Notes: generated from the sequence alone by a model not told the origin. 40,503 nucleotides of DNA from Microcoleus sp. LEGE 07076 (GCF_015207455.1 NZ_JADEWV010000040.1:1-40503); one strand, 5' to 3'; shown: positions 15,328-23,230, counted from the stretch's first letter. Made by a program: numbers and translations.

Positions 15328-15963
15328 TTAAGAAACACCAAAATAATTATTGAGAAAATATAAAACCGCATTACAAAAAGGCTGGTATCGCCCTTGTGCA
15401 TTCATTTGTTGACAAACTTGAGCTAATAATTCTGCCTCTTCCTGTGTCATGATTCCTTGCAATGCTTCAAGTGCTTGAATTCGTCCCTGTGTTAAGTCAT
15501 AATGATTGAGTCCCAAAACTTCAATGGTTCTTTGAGCATCTTTTTGATGAGCTAAATTATTTTCAGTTGGCAGTATTTCACCAGTGCTAGAGTAGTTAAA
15601 AAATTCTTCACAGTTGGCTTGTAACGGCGAAACCCCGATCGCAAGATTCTGCTTTTTATTGCCACAATACTCAGGCCAATTTGGATCTCTGCCACAAGAA
15701 GCTAGCATATTTGTGTAATCAACAGATAATTCTGAATCAGTCTTGCTCTGGGGGGCTAGATGTTCAATATGGCTATTGCTTTGCTCAACTCTCATACAGC
15801 AGTAGCAGCAAATATAGCCTTGTTCGCTAAGCAAAGAACTGTGTACCGATCCTTTTTCAGGGTTGAGAAGACATTTGTAATCATAGTTGAAACCGAGAGA
15901 CTGCTGTGTAGCCTTCCAGTCGTAAAAATTTTGAGGTTCCTTCCCCTTTTGAATATATTTCAT
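15328..15963 (-). CDS. ptuB: Septu PtuB-type HNH endonuclease
   Basis: A 211-residue protein of the TIGR02646 group (PtuB / retron-associated HNH). Residues 50-105 hold the zinc/HNH elements: YICCYCCMR (Cys pairs at 52-56), SNSHIEHLAPQ (His65, His68), YTNMLASCG (Asn85, Cys90) and EYCGNKKQ (Cys100). The His-Ile-Glu-His motif and the Asn are the expected catalytic residues. Its ATG overlaps the TGA of the upstream ATPase gene (ATGA), so the pair is translationally coupled in the order ptuA-ptuB, as in type I Septu anti-phage systems. No reverse transcriptase is nearby, so a retron is unlikely. Confidence 0.88.
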   Translation of the reverse strand: MKYIQKGKEPQNFYDWKATQQSLGFNYDYKCLLNPEKGSVHSSLLSEQGYICCYCCMRVEQSNSHIEHLAPQSKTDSELSVDYTNMLASCGRDPNWPEYCGNKKQNLAIGVSPLQANCEEFFNYSSTGEILPTENNLAHQKDAQRTIEVLGLNHYDLTQGRIQALEALQGIMTQEEAELLAQVCQQMNAQGRYQPFCNAVLYFLNNYFGVS

Positions 15964-17213
15964 TTATTGAAAATTTCCTTGCGTTGAATTAGCCAATCTG
16001 CTCTCACAAATTCTGGATCTTCTTCTCCCATTCTGCGTGCTAATTCTTGGCGCAATCGTCGTGCGTTGTCGAGTTCGCCCTTGTCTATCAAATGAAACAG
16101 TTCGCGTAAATATTCTATAATTTCCTGCGGACGTTCTGGAGTTCCCATAAGCGTTTCTAGAATCCGATTGCTATCTTTACCAAAGGATGGTACTCGATCG
16201 ATCGCAATTCCTTCAGATGTTGACCTCAAAAGATGAACCCACTTGAGATCGCTGATTACCTGTGGCGAATGAGTAGTAATTATAAACTGGCAATTTGGGA
16301 ATGTTTTTTTCAGATTCGGAATAATCGCCCGTTGCCATTTTGGGTGCAAGTGGAGCTCAATCTCGTCAATCAAAACAACGCCGGAACCCTCAAGCGGATT
16401 GCAATCTGGATTCGGATTTGCGATCGCCAAACGCCTTGCTAAATCTCCTGCTAGTGCTAACAAGCATTTTTCACCATCGGATAGTTGATTGACGATCACT
16501 TCCTCGCCTTGTTTGTTTACAGTCATTCGCAAAGGCGATCGCCTAACCCGTAAATTTGAAAAGCCGTCTACTAAGTTAGCGATCGCATATCTGACTGCTT
16601 CTAGTTCGCGATCGCGATACTCATTAGTATTATTTAGTCGTTCTTCGTTTTCTAAATCTTCCCGCTCTCTAAACCATTCAAAAAAGCGCCTAAAATCGAT
16701 CTGCCCTCCCGTGAGAACCTCGTCATAAGCAGTTATAGGCTCAAACGAATGTTTCGTCCTAATCTTTAAAGGAATATCAAGTACGGCACGGTTAGTTGGG
16801 TAGTAAACAGCCAGAGGCAATGCTGCGTAAGAATTAGCATCTAACTGACTGTGTATGTGATCAACAACTTTTTTTAAGTCCCCAAGGTTGCTGCTAGTAT
16901 CCTTGCTTCGCCCTTTACTGACCTTGGTTAAAGACCATACCACTTCCGGCCAGTCATTGATTGAAATTGTAATTTCGTTGTGAGTTTCTTGGCATCCTTT
17001 TTTGATATTATCTTCATTGAAAGAACGTCCATTACTATTGGGAGTTTGAATTCGCTTTGTCAGCCAGGAGAGAAGAATAGCCAAACACTCCAGTATGCTG
17101 GACTTCCCCACACCGTTGATACCGATGAACACAGTCGGCTCATCTGTATCAAACTCCAGGGTCAAATCGCTGATGCCTCGGAATGAGTTCATTTTTAGAC
17201 GCTTGACTTTCAC
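15960..17213 (-). CDS. ptuA: Septu PtuA-type AAA/ABC-like ATPase
   Basis: A 417-residue ATPase of the OLD/RecF-like class. Walker A is GINGVGKS (residues 31-38), the ABC signature is LSDGEK (244-249), Walker B is VVLIDE (279-284) and the switch His is in THSPQVIS (314-321). The N-terminus MKVKRLKMNSFRGISDLTL is typical of SMC-like defence ATPases. In Septu, PtuA forms the sensing ATPase scaffold and PtuB does the cleavage. The gene carries several HIP1 octamers (for example near 16418 and 16534), so it looks long resident. The start is an ATG at 17213. All ATPase motifs are intact. Confidence 0.88.
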   Translation of the reverse strand: MKVKRLKMNSFRGISDLTLEFDTDEPTVFIGINGVGKSSILECLAILLSWLTKRIQTPNSNGRSFNEDNIKKGCQETHNEITISINDWPEVVWSLTKVSKGRSKDTSSNLGDLKKVVDHIHSQLDANSYAALPLAVYYPTNRAVLDIPLKIRTKHSFEPITAYDEVLTGGQIDFRRFFEWFREREDLENEERLNNTNEYRDRELEAVRYAIANLVDGFSNLRVRRSPLRMTVNKQGEEVIVNQLSDGEKCLLALAGDLARRLAIANPNPDCNPLEGSGVVLIDEIELHLHPKWQRAIIPNLKKTFPNCQFIITTHSPQVISDLKWVHLLRSTSEGIAIDRVPSFGKDSNRILETLMGTPERPQEIIEYLRELFHLIDKGELDNARRLRQELARRMGEEDPEFVRADWLIQRKEIFNK

Positions 17214-17265
17214 GATTTGGTTCTCGCTCTGGCTTAGTGGGTTATATTTTTGAAATCATATCAAA

Positions 17266-18141
17266 TCAATGCTGCCAAACAAAGTCAGCCATCGGTTTAT
17301 CGGCCGACAAAGTAGGATTTTCACTGGAATTGAATACAACCGATCGCATTTTTACATTTCCGACTCCCAAACGCCTCTCGACGCGGCTGGGAATTCCGTA
17401 ACCGAACATAATATGCCCTTTCCCCGCCAACACCACAACTTGATAATCGGGGTTAGCTTTGACAAATTCAGCTATTTTTTCCGCCATAGTTTCATCCCAC
17501 AAAACTTGGGCTTGCAAAAATCTTTCAAAGGCCGTACTATTTCCCTGTGCTGCCTTTTGGTGCTGTTGGAAAACTTCGAGCAGCATTTGCCGGTATTCGG
17601 CGTTGTCGGTACGAATTTCGGAAATTGGCGGAATATATTTTTTGTCCTCTGCTGTGAGGCTTTCTAAGCCTTGAGAGGCAACTTTTCTCGTTACTTCCGA
17701 TGGTGTATTTAAGGCGAGGACTGGCAATTTGTTTTCTTTGGCAAACCGCAAAAATGGGGCGTAATATTCCCAGGGAAAGCGCCATCTGCGATCGTACTCT
17801 GTTTGCTCGACTAATTGCTCTTCTGTCAGTTTACCTGCTAAGTAGTTGTCGATCGCACTTTGGAACGGACGCTGAAACATTTCAAGGGCGATCGCAATTT
17901 TACGATTTTGTCGCTGCATTTCTCGGATAATCTTTAGTTGAGCTTGGTGGTCTGCCGCGCTGTCGTGGGTTTCACCCAAATACACAATTTTCGCCTTTAG
18001 TAATTCTTGCAGAATCTCTTGGTTAGTATAAGTATGCTGCGGTTGAGGCGAAGCAATCGGTTCCCCTATCGCCACACTGCTGCACAGCAGGAAAATGGTC
18101 AGGGATAAGGCGCACAGTTTGATGAGTTTGATTGTTTTCAT
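17266..18141 (-). CDS. ChaN-family (haem-binding-like) secreted protein
   Basis: About 291 residues from the ATG at 18141, which begins MKTIKLIKLCALSLTIFLLC. This gives a proper signal sequence, whereas the upstream GTG at 18177 would add 12 polar residues in front of it. The mature part matches the ChaN/DUF399 family: KIVYLGETHDSAADH, KIAIALEMFQRPFQ, RRWRFPWEYYAPFLRFA and a C-terminal VVVLAGKGHIMFGYGIP. ChaN proteins bind haem at the outer membrane in other bacteria; in cyanobacteria the role is unproven. Cys20 or a later Ser/Ala site could be the processing point. It is a single gene, 52 bases upstream of ptuA on the same strand. Confidence 0.88.
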   Translation of the reverse strand: MKTIKLIKLCALSLTIFLLCSSVAIGEPIASPQPQHTYTNQEILQELLKAKIVYLGETHDSAADHQAQLKIIREMQRQNRKIAIALEMFQRPFQSAIDNYLAGKLTEEQLVEQTEYDRRWRFPWEYYAPFLRFAKENKLPVLALNTPSEVTRKVASQGLESLTAEDKKYIPPISEIRTDNAEYRQMLLEVFQQHQKAAQGNSTAFERFLQAQVLWDETMAEKIAEFVKANPDYQVVVLAGKGHIMFGYGIPSRVERRLGVGNVKMRSVVFNSSENPTLSADKPMADFVWQH

Positions 18142-18786
18142 ACAGATATTATGCCTGTTTCTCGCAGCAGCAACCACAGCCGAACTCTAGGATTTTACGG
18201 GGGCATCTACAAAGCTCGATGCTTGATTTAACTTCACAATTATCCGCAATTATCTACGCCCCTATAGGGTTGTCTTCCCTCTTCCTGATGACTGATGACT
18301 AATCACGCTTGAGGGCGGGCACTCACAGGCACCGCCCCTACTGACTGATGACTTCTTTTGTAAAGTTTAGTTGCAGGTACTTGCGCTTCCCACAATAGGT
18401 GGTACATTAAAAATATGAAGCAAATAAAAAGCTTCTACGACAGATAGCACAGATACTAAATCCAAATATCGCAGCGAAGTTCAGAATAGAATTTAAGGAG
18501 TAAAACGCTGTTTAATCCCACATCTGTCTCACTAAAAATCAATAGCAGCACCCACCAAGAGAGCTGATACTTCCTCAACTAATTAGAGGGGAGCAATGCA
18601 AGTGAATCCGAGGATTATTGCAACTCCGCATCGAAATTTTAAACAAGAGGAAATCACTCGGCACATATGGCTGGGTGCTGTTATTGTTAACAGTAATTTA
18701 TGGCAGTTGAAAGTGTTTCCGGAGGTGGAGGCAGAGCCTCTAGACAGGCATTACCAGGCACAGCCTGGTAAGTAGAAAAAGCAAAA
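18142..18786. other. Long intergenic region with repeats and one possible small ORF
   Basis: A gap of about 645 bases. It contains a short heptamer tract (TGATGAC/TGATGAC/TAATCAC, about 18286-18306), a GGGCGGGCACTCACAGG / CCGCCCC element (about 18312-18340), a purine-rich AAGGAG at 18499-18504 with no start codon after it, and a possible 59-residue ORF at 18596-18775. Nothing else was supported. Confidence 0.5.
18596..18775 (+). CDS. Possible small hypothetical protein, 59 residues
   Basis: An ATG with AGAGGGG four bases upstream opens a 59-residue frame starting MQVNPRIIATPHRNFKQEE and containing HIWLGAVIVNSNLWQLKVFP. The last 18 codons fall in a dispersed repeat (GGCAGAGCCTCTAGACAGGC ... 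CAGGCACAGCCTGG), so the C-terminus may be repeat-derived or the gene may be a remnant. I do not recognise the family. The good ribosome-binding site is the main support. Confidence 0.35.
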   Translation: MQVNPRIIATPHRNFKQEEITRHIWLGAVIVNSNLWQLKVFPEVEAEPLDRHYQAQPGK

Positions 18787-19149
18787 TTACTGAAAAATTG
18801 TCTCGTCTTCCTTTCGCCACGCCGGATCGACGATACAAATAAATATTAGCGGTTCTGTTCCGCAGTTGTAAATAAACTGTTTGGCGTTTGGCGGAATGTA
18901 AACTGCATCTCCGACTTGCACTAATTGAGTGTCATCGTCGATGTGCATATCCCCAACGCCACTGAGGATGTAGTAAACTTCAGAAGTGGTCAGGGAGTGC
19001 AGCGCGGAAGTTTGTCCCGGTGGCAAGGTGGCGTGGGCTAAACTGTAACGCAAATCCACAGCTTGTTTATCTGGATGCAGCAATTCTCGCAGTTGAGTAC
19101 CGTCGCCAGCAATAAACTCGTCGCAACCGTTTAGCTTTTGAATTAGCAT
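18787..19149 (-). CDS. Small single-domain cupin protein
   Basis: A 120-residue beta-barrel protein. The cupin core reads LPPGQTSALHSLTTSEVYYI, followed by LSGVGDMHIDDD, QVGDAVYIPPNAKQFIYNCG and EPLIFICIVDPAW. In cupin motif 1 the usual His-x-His is His-Ser-Leu here, so one metal ligand is missing, while the later Glu is present. Function is unknown; such proteins range from sugar isomerases to binding proteins. The start is an ATG at 19149. It is co-directional with the small Cys-rich membrane protein gene upstream, with a 94-base gap. Confidence 0.87.
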   Translation of the reverse strand: MLIQKLNGCDEFIAGDGTQLRELLHPDKQAVDLRYSLAHATLPPGQTSALHSLTTSEVYYILSGVGDMHIDDDTQLVQVGDAVYIPPNAKQFIYNCGTEPLIFICIVDPAWRKEDETIFQ

Positions 19150-19243
19150 TCTTGATACACTCCTGAAAATCTATCGCTCACAACTTAAGTTTAATCTAAA
19201 CAGCGAGAGATGTTAAGAAATATGTCAAGATGCGATCGACTTT

Positions 19244-19519
19244 TTAACCGTAAGTTCCCGAATGCGCTCGATAATCAGGACAGTCGATCGCATCTTCAGA
19301 TAAAGCTATTCTAGGTTGAACGGGGCACTTGAGGTGGTAGTCGCCGGTGAAAAACACGCAGTTAGCACAAGGGATTTGGTGCATCCGCCCAGCTCTGTGC
19401 ATTGACTCGCCGACAGCACGCCCGATACTCGAACACAGCAAAAAAACTAAACCCCAGGCGGACACAAAACACAGCGGCACTAAAACAGGCTGTATAGTCT
19501 TCAGCAAAAAGTAAAGCAT
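19244..19519 (-). CDS. Conserved-looking small membrane protein with C-terminal Cys cluster
   Basis: A 91-residue protein. The N-terminal half is one or two hydrophobic segments (MLYFLLKTIQPVLVPLCFVS and AWGLVFLLCSSIGRAVGE). The C-terminal half is soluble, with four cysteines arranged as CANC, KCP and DCPDY, which could bind a metal or an iron-sulfur cluster. It looks like a short cyanobacterial conserved hypothetical protein. The start is an ATG at 19519 and it is transcribed away from the peroxiredoxin gene. No function is assigned. Confidence 0.7.
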   Translation of the reverse strand: MLYFLLKTIQPVLVPLCFVSAWGLVFLLCSSIGRAVGESMHRAGRMHQIPCANCVFFTGDYHLKCPVQPRIALSEDAIDCPDYRAHSGTYG

Positions 19520-19678
19520 AGCAACAAAATTTAGGGTAAAACTCTCATATACATTAGAGTAATGGAATTGGCGGGCGATCGACCAAAAAGTTTAAAATCA
19601 TTTACAGTGCGATCGACAAACCGAGCAATTATGGGATGATAGAGAACCGTCGTTAAATAAAATTAGAGGAAACCAGTT

Positions 19679-20317
19679 ATGTCACTGCGATTAGGCGATA
19701 CAGTTCCCAACTTTACCCAAGCCTCGTCTGAAGGCGAAATCAACTTCTACGACTGGGCCGGCGATAGCTGGGTAGTGTTGTTTTCACACCCCAAAGACTA
19801 TACTCCAGTGTGCACCACCGAACTCGGTGCAGTGGCCCGTCTCAAGTCTGAATTTGACAAGCGGGGCGTCAAAACCATAGCCCTCAGCGTCGATGATGTG
19901 GATTCTCACATGGGCTGGATCAAAGATATTGAGGAGACTCAAAAAGTTACTCTCAACTATCCAATTTTAGCAGATGGCGATCGTAAAGTCTCCGACATTT
20001 ACGACATGATCCATCCCAACTCCCTCAACAACTTAACAATCCGCACCGTTTTTGTAATTGACCCACAAAAGAAACTGCGTTTAAGCATTACTTATCCAGC
20101 GAGCACCGGTCGGAATTTCAATGAAATTTTGCGAGTAATTGACTCCTTGCAACTTACGGACAAATACAGCGTTGCGACTCCGGTTGATTGGAAAGACGGC
20201 GACGACTGCGTAATCGTACCTTCGATTACCGACCCGAAAGAGTTGGCAGAGAAATTTCCTAAAGGCTACACGCCAGTTAAGCCTTATTTGCGGATGACTC
20301 CTCAACCGAATAAATAA
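19679..20317 (+). CDS. 1-Cys peroxiredoxin (Prx6 type)
   Basis: A 212-residue thiol peroxidase that reduces H2O2 and organic hydroperoxides. The peroxidatic Cys45 lies in the active-site motif PKDYTPVCTTELG, and the partner Arg is in TIRTVFVIDP. The C-terminal arm, with PASTGRNFNEILRVIDSLQL and then VIVPSITDPKELAEKFPKG, is diagnostic of the Prx6 class. There is no resolving Cys in the usual place, consistent with a 1-Cys enzyme. A ribosome-binding AGAGGAAA is about eight bases before the ATG. A near-perfect 27-bp-arm palindrome sits 16 bases after the stop and may end transcription. Confidence 0.95.
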   Translation: MSLRLGDTVPNFTQASSEGEINFYDWAGDSWVVLFSHPKDYTPVCTTELGAVARLKSEFDKRGVKTIALSVDDVDSHMGWIKDIEETQKVTLNYPILADGDRKVSDIYDMIHPNSLNNLTIRTVFVIDPQKKLRLSITYPASTGRNFNEILRVIDSLQLTDKYSVATPVDWKDGDDCVIVPSITDPKELAEKFPKGYTPVKPYLRMTPQPNK

Positions 20318-20333
20318 GTTAAATTTACCGACT

Positions 20334-20398
20334 GGTTCGTAGTGAGGACTTTAGTCCTCAATCCTCTTTTTTGAGGACTGAAGTCCTCACTACGAACC
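20334..20398. repeat. GTAGTGAGGACT palindrome, 27-bp arms
   Basis: The left arm GGTTCGTAGTGAGGACTTTA followed by GTCCTCA (20334-20360) pairs with the right arm at 20372-20398 with a single mismatch and an 11-base loop. Each arm also contains its own smaller palindrome (TGAGGACT-TTA-GTCCTCA). Degenerate copies are at 2140-2194 and 32898-32960. It follows the peroxiredoxin stop codon and could act as a terminator. Confidence 0.9.
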
Positions 20399-20446
20399 CA
20401 AAAATTATCCGATTATCTGAACAATTGAGATTTGAGGAAACGCAAA

Positions 20447-21028
20447 ATGCTGTCACCAACAATCGTGTTGCGAATACCGCCAAAATTGCAAATGACAGAC
20501 GACGAGTTTTTCGAGTTCTGTCAAATCAATAGTGAATTACGCATCGAACGCAACAAATCGGGAGAATTGCTAATTATGCCGCCTACTGGTTCGGAAACGG
20601 GAAATCGCAGCGGTAGCGTTTTTGGAGAGTTGTATATTTGGGCCAGACAAGATGACACCGGTATTTGTTTTGACTCCAGTACGGGATTTAAACTTTCAAT
20701 GGGTGACAAGTCTCCAGATGCCTCGTGGATTAAACTGGAACGGTGGAATGCTTTGTCAGCAGAACAAAAGCAAAAATTTGCCCCAATTTGCCCAGATTTT
20801 GTAGTAGAACTTAGGTCTGCTTCTGACAATCTCAAGCCACTACAAGAAAAGATGCAAGAATATATGAGAGAACCAGGAGTGCGGCTGGGCTGGCTGATAG
20901 ACCGCAAAAATCGCAGAGTCTACATCTACCGCCCCGGTTTGACCGAGGAATGCTTGGACAATCCGGTGACAGTCAGTGGCGACCCAGTTTTGCCGGGATT
21001 TGTGTTGAATATGAGCAAAATTTGGTAA
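20447..21028 (+). CDS. Uma2-family PD-(D/E)XK protein
   Basis: A 193-residue Uma2 (DUF820) protein. I prefer the ATG at 20447 because GAGGAAA lies about six bases before it; the upstream TTG at 20432 overlaps that site. The family landmarks are MTDDEFFEFC near the N-terminus, LLIMPPTGSETGNRSG, then the nuclease-like core KSPDASWIKLERW, PDFVVELRSASDNLKPLQEK and MREPGVRLGWLIDRKNRRVY. The Asp, Glu-x-(Arg for Lys) and Lys positions resemble the PD-(D/E)XK fold, but here the Glu-x-Lys Lys reads as Arg. Uma2 genes are greatly expanded in cyanobacteria and their role is unproven. Confidence 0.93.
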   Translation: MLSPTIVLRIPPKLQMTDDEFFEFCQINSELRIERNKSGELLIMPPTGSETGNRSGSVFGELYIWARQDDTGICFDSSTGFKLSMGDKSPDASWIKLERWNALSAEQKQKFAPICPDFVVELRSASDNLKPLQEKMQEYMREPGVRLGWLIDRKNRRVYIYRPGLTEECLDNPVTVSGDPVLPGFVLNMSKIW

Positions 21029-21091
21029 ACTGCTAGCACGAAATATCAAAGTTATTGTCAGAATTATATAGTATAGAAACAATCAAAAAAT

Positions 21092-22066
21092 ATGGATATC
21101 AAAAACGGCTTTGTAGGCACTATCGGCAATACTCCCCTCATCCGCTTAAACAGCTTCAGCGATGAAACCGGCTGCGAAATTTTCGGCAAAGCAGAGTTTC
21201 TCAATCCCGGCGGTTCCGTCAAAGACCGGGCTGCTTTGTACATCATCAAAGATGCAGAAGAAAAAGGTTTGCTGAAACCGGGGGGAACTGTTGTTGAAGG
21301 AACTGCCGGTAATACTGGCATCGGTTTAGCACACATTTGCAACGCTAAAGGTTACAAATGTTTGATTGTGATTCCCGACACTCAATCTCAAGAAAAAATC
21401 GATGCTTTGAAAACCTTGGGCGCCGAAGTTCGGACTGTTCCCGCTGTTCCTTACAAAGACCCAAATAATTATGTCAAACTATCGGGAAGATTAGCAGCGG
21501 AAATGGAAAATGCGGTTTGGGCGAATCAGTTTGACAATTTAGCAAACCGCCGAGCTCATTTCGAGACAACTGGCCCGGAAATTTGGGAACAAACCGACGG
21601 GAAAATAGATGCTTGGGTGGCGGCGACGGGTACGGGTGGCACTTTCGCGGGTGTGACGATGTTTTTGAAATCAAAAAATTCCGCGATTAAAGCTGTTTTG
21701 GCTGACCCGATGGGTAGCGGACTTTACAGTTATTTCAAAACTGGGGAAATTAAGACTGAAGGTAGTTCGATTACTGAGGGAATTGGTACGAGTCGCATCA
21801 CTGGAAATATGGAGAATGTCTCGGTAGATGATGCTATCCAAATTGATGATACTGTAGCTGTCCGCGTGGTTTACCAATTGCTGAGGAAAGAAGGGTTGTT
21901 TATGGGCGGTTCTGTGGGGATTAATGTGGGGGCGGCGGTGGCTTTGGCGAAGCAAATGGGGCCGGGACATACGATTGTGACGGTACTCTGCGATGGTGGA
22001 GCTCGGTATCAGTCCCGTTTGTTCGATCGCCAATGGTTAGCATCAAAAGGTTTATCATCGGATTAG
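21092..22066 (+). CDS. cysK: Cysteine synthase (O-acetylserine sulfhydrylase)
   Basis: A 324-residue PLP enzyme forming cysteine from O-acetylserine and sulfide. The PLP Lys44 lies in FLNPGGSVKDRAAL, the substrate-binding loop is EGTAGNTGIGLAH, and the phosphate-binding loop is AATGTGGTFAGV. The last residues (LFDRQWLASKGLSSD) and the stop codon lie in a 43-base sequence that recurs 313 bases downstream (22337-22379), so the gene end has been duplicated or an element has inserted there. The start is an ATG at 21092. It is probably a separate transcription unit from the Uma2 gene, 63 bases upstream. Confidence 0.95.
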   Translation: MDIKNGFVGTIGNTPLIRLNSFSDETGCEIFGKAEFLNPGGSVKDRAALYIIKDAEEKGLLKPGGTVVEGTAGNTGIGLAHICNAKGYKCLIVIPDTQSQEKIDALKTLGAEVRTVPAVPYKDPNNYVKLSGRLAAEMENAVWANQFDNLANRRAHFETTGPEIWEQTDGKIDAWVAATGTGGTFAGVTMFLKSKNSAIKAVLADPMGSGLYSYFKTGEIKTEGSSITEGIGTSRITGNMENVSVDDAIQIDDTVAVRVVYQLLRKEGLFMGGSVGINVGAAVALAKQMGPGHTIVTVLCDGGARYQSRLFDRQWLASKGLSSD

Positions 22067-22379
22067 CAGCCGCGTTGCACACGTGTATCGAAATGAGTCT
22101 GGCAGAGTGCAACAATCCCGAAAACGCTTTTAGCGCAGATCAGATTGTCAAAGTCACCAATCATATCAATTTCGTTAAGATTGGAATTATTCATTTCTCT
22201 GCTCGGACTCTGCGCCCTCTGCGCTCTCTGCGGTTAAATCATTCCGATGCAATTAGAAAAGATATCATCGGGAAATTATCTGCTTCTATCTCAAAACTAT
22301 CTGCGGTTAGCCGACTCATCCCAGATTTATGTAGCGCGATCGCCAATGGTTAGCATCAAAAGGTTGATCATCAGATTAA
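22024..22379. repeat. 43-bp direct repeat pair flanking 270 bases at the cysK 3' end
   Basis: 22024-22066 (starting CGATCGCCAATGGTTAGCAT, ending in the cysK stop) and 22337-22379 are identical at 40 of 43 positions. The 270 bases between them contain a MITE-like repeat copy (22162-22266). A frame open from 22033 to 22353 crosses all of this and is not considered coding. Confidence 0.85.
22162..22266. repeat. MITE-like family copy 1 (GATATC ends)
   Basis: It shares CTCTGCGGTTAAATCATTCC-GATGCAA and the terminal GATATC with the copies at 23289-23385 and 36235-36343 (reverse). The left end has CATATCAATTTCG. The ends are imperfect inverted repeats of about 20 bases. Confidence 0.7.
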
Positions 22380-22515
22380 TATCATGATGTCTGGGATGGA
22401 CTGGCTAGCTCGTCCAAAATCTCCATAGACTCTCTGAAAACTTGGCTATATATGACCGCACCTATTCCCATTGTACAAAAATAGCATACAAAAAGCAGAG
22501 TGTCAAGCAAAAAAA

Positions 22516-22848
22516 ATGAAAATTATCGAATCTTCGAGGCGAGTTCTTGTTTGCCAAAACCGCACTTGTCGCAAGCAAAATGCAGCCAAGGTACTGACAG
22601 CTTTTGAGAAATTGTCCGGTGCAGAAGTTGAAGTTGTGGCTAGCAGTTGTTTGGGACAGTGCGGCAACGGGCCGATGGTGTTGGTACTACCAGAAGAGGT
22701 TTGGTATAGCGGTGTTTCTGCTGAAGAAGTTGCGGCAATTACCGATCGACATTTGCGGGGTGGAAAGCCGATAGAGGCGATGCTTTACCGTAAGTTTCAC
22801 CGCCATTCTGTAGGGGCGGTACCCCCGAACCCGCCCGCCGATGTTTAA
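22516..22848 (+). CDS. Thioredoxin-like [2Fe-2S] ferredoxin
   Basis: About 110 residues from the ATG at 22516; an in-frame TTG at 22471 would add 15 lysine-rich residues and is less likely. The cluster-binding cysteines are Cys13, Cys18, Cys45 and Cys49 (LVCQNRTCRKQ and SSCLGQCGNGP), the C-x4-C...C-x3-C pattern of the thioredoxin-fold [2Fe-2S] ferredoxins. The final 13 residues (SVGAVPPNPPADV) and the stop codon are encoded by a dispersed GTAGGGGCGGTACCCCC repeat, so the original tail has been replaced. The 3' end overlaps the convergent HNH gene by four bases. It probably serves as an electron carrier; the partner is unknown. Confidence 0.88.
   Translation: MKIIESSRRVLVCQNRTCRKQNAAKVLTAFEKLSGAEVEVVASSCLGQCGNGPMVLVLPEEVWYSGVSAEEVAAITDRHLRGGKPIEAMLYRKFHRHSVGAVPPNPPADV
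22812..22840. repeat. GTAGGGGCGGTACCCCC dispersed repeat inside the ferredoxin gene end
   Basis: GTAGGGGCGGTACCCCCGAA followed by CCCGCCCGCC. Related GTAGGGGYRGT..CCCC motifs occur at about 29703-29760, 33860-33895 and 18312-18340. Here it supplies the last codons of the ferredoxin. Confidence 0.6.
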
Positions 22849-23126
22849 GCTTTTTTGCCGTGTACTTGAATGCGTTTGTCGGTTTTTTGTTTCTTCACCC
22901 AAGAGACAAATTTCTGGAGTTGAGGGTCATTTTTAAGCTTTTCTAGGGTGTTGAGCTCTTGGGCGAGGTGTTTGTTGTCGAAGAGAGAGTGAATCTGGCG
23001 GTGACAAGCGGAGCAAATGTCGATCGTCTGACTGGGATCTGCGTTTTTGCGCTTGGTGTTTTGTTTGGGGATCAGGTGGTGGGCGGTTAATGCTGCCATT
23101 TGTCGATCGCACAATTCACACTGCAT
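22845..23126 (-). CDS. Small HNH-motif protein
   Basis: About 93 residues from the ATG at 23126 (MQCELCDRQMAALTAHHLIP); a further ATG at 23153 adds nine residues but lies inside a MITE-like repeat, so it is probably not the ancestral start. The protein is a compact HNH finger: CELC, AHHLIPKQ, then DICSACHRQIHSLFDN. This gives two Cys pairs and the His-His/Asn/His arrangement of the fold. The remaining 45 residues are lysine-rich. Stand-alone small HNH proteins of this type are frequent in cyanobacteria and their substrate is unknown. Confidence 0.82.
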   Translation of the reverse strand: MQCELCDRQMAALTAHHLIPKQNTKRKNADPSQTIDICSACHRQIHSLFDNKHLAQELNTLEKLKNDPQLQKFVSWVKKQKTDKRIQVHGKKA

Positions 23127-23145
23127 AATTTTTTCAATGCTGTTT

Positions 23146-23230
23146 GATATCATTTCCGGTTACACCGTCAGGTGATGTTGACGGTTGACTCGAATTTATT
23201 ATTCCGATGAAGAGAGGATTTGATCTGATA
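23146..23230. repeat. MITE-like family copy 2 (degenerate)
   Basis: It starts GATATCATTTCCGGTTACAC and ends GAAGAGAGGATTTGATCTGA. Its two ends are the reverse complements of the ends of copy 3, so copies 2 and 3 lie head to head 58 bases apart. Confidence 0.6.

Noticed and set aside
15328-17213. Retron interpretation of the ATPase-HNH pair
   Set aside because: No reverse transcriptase or msr/msd-like region within the neighbouring sequence; plain Septu fits better.
22033-22353. 106-residue plus-strand frame overlapping the cysK end
   Set aside because: It is made of the duplicated cysK tail in another frame plus a MITE-like repeat, with no family resemblance.
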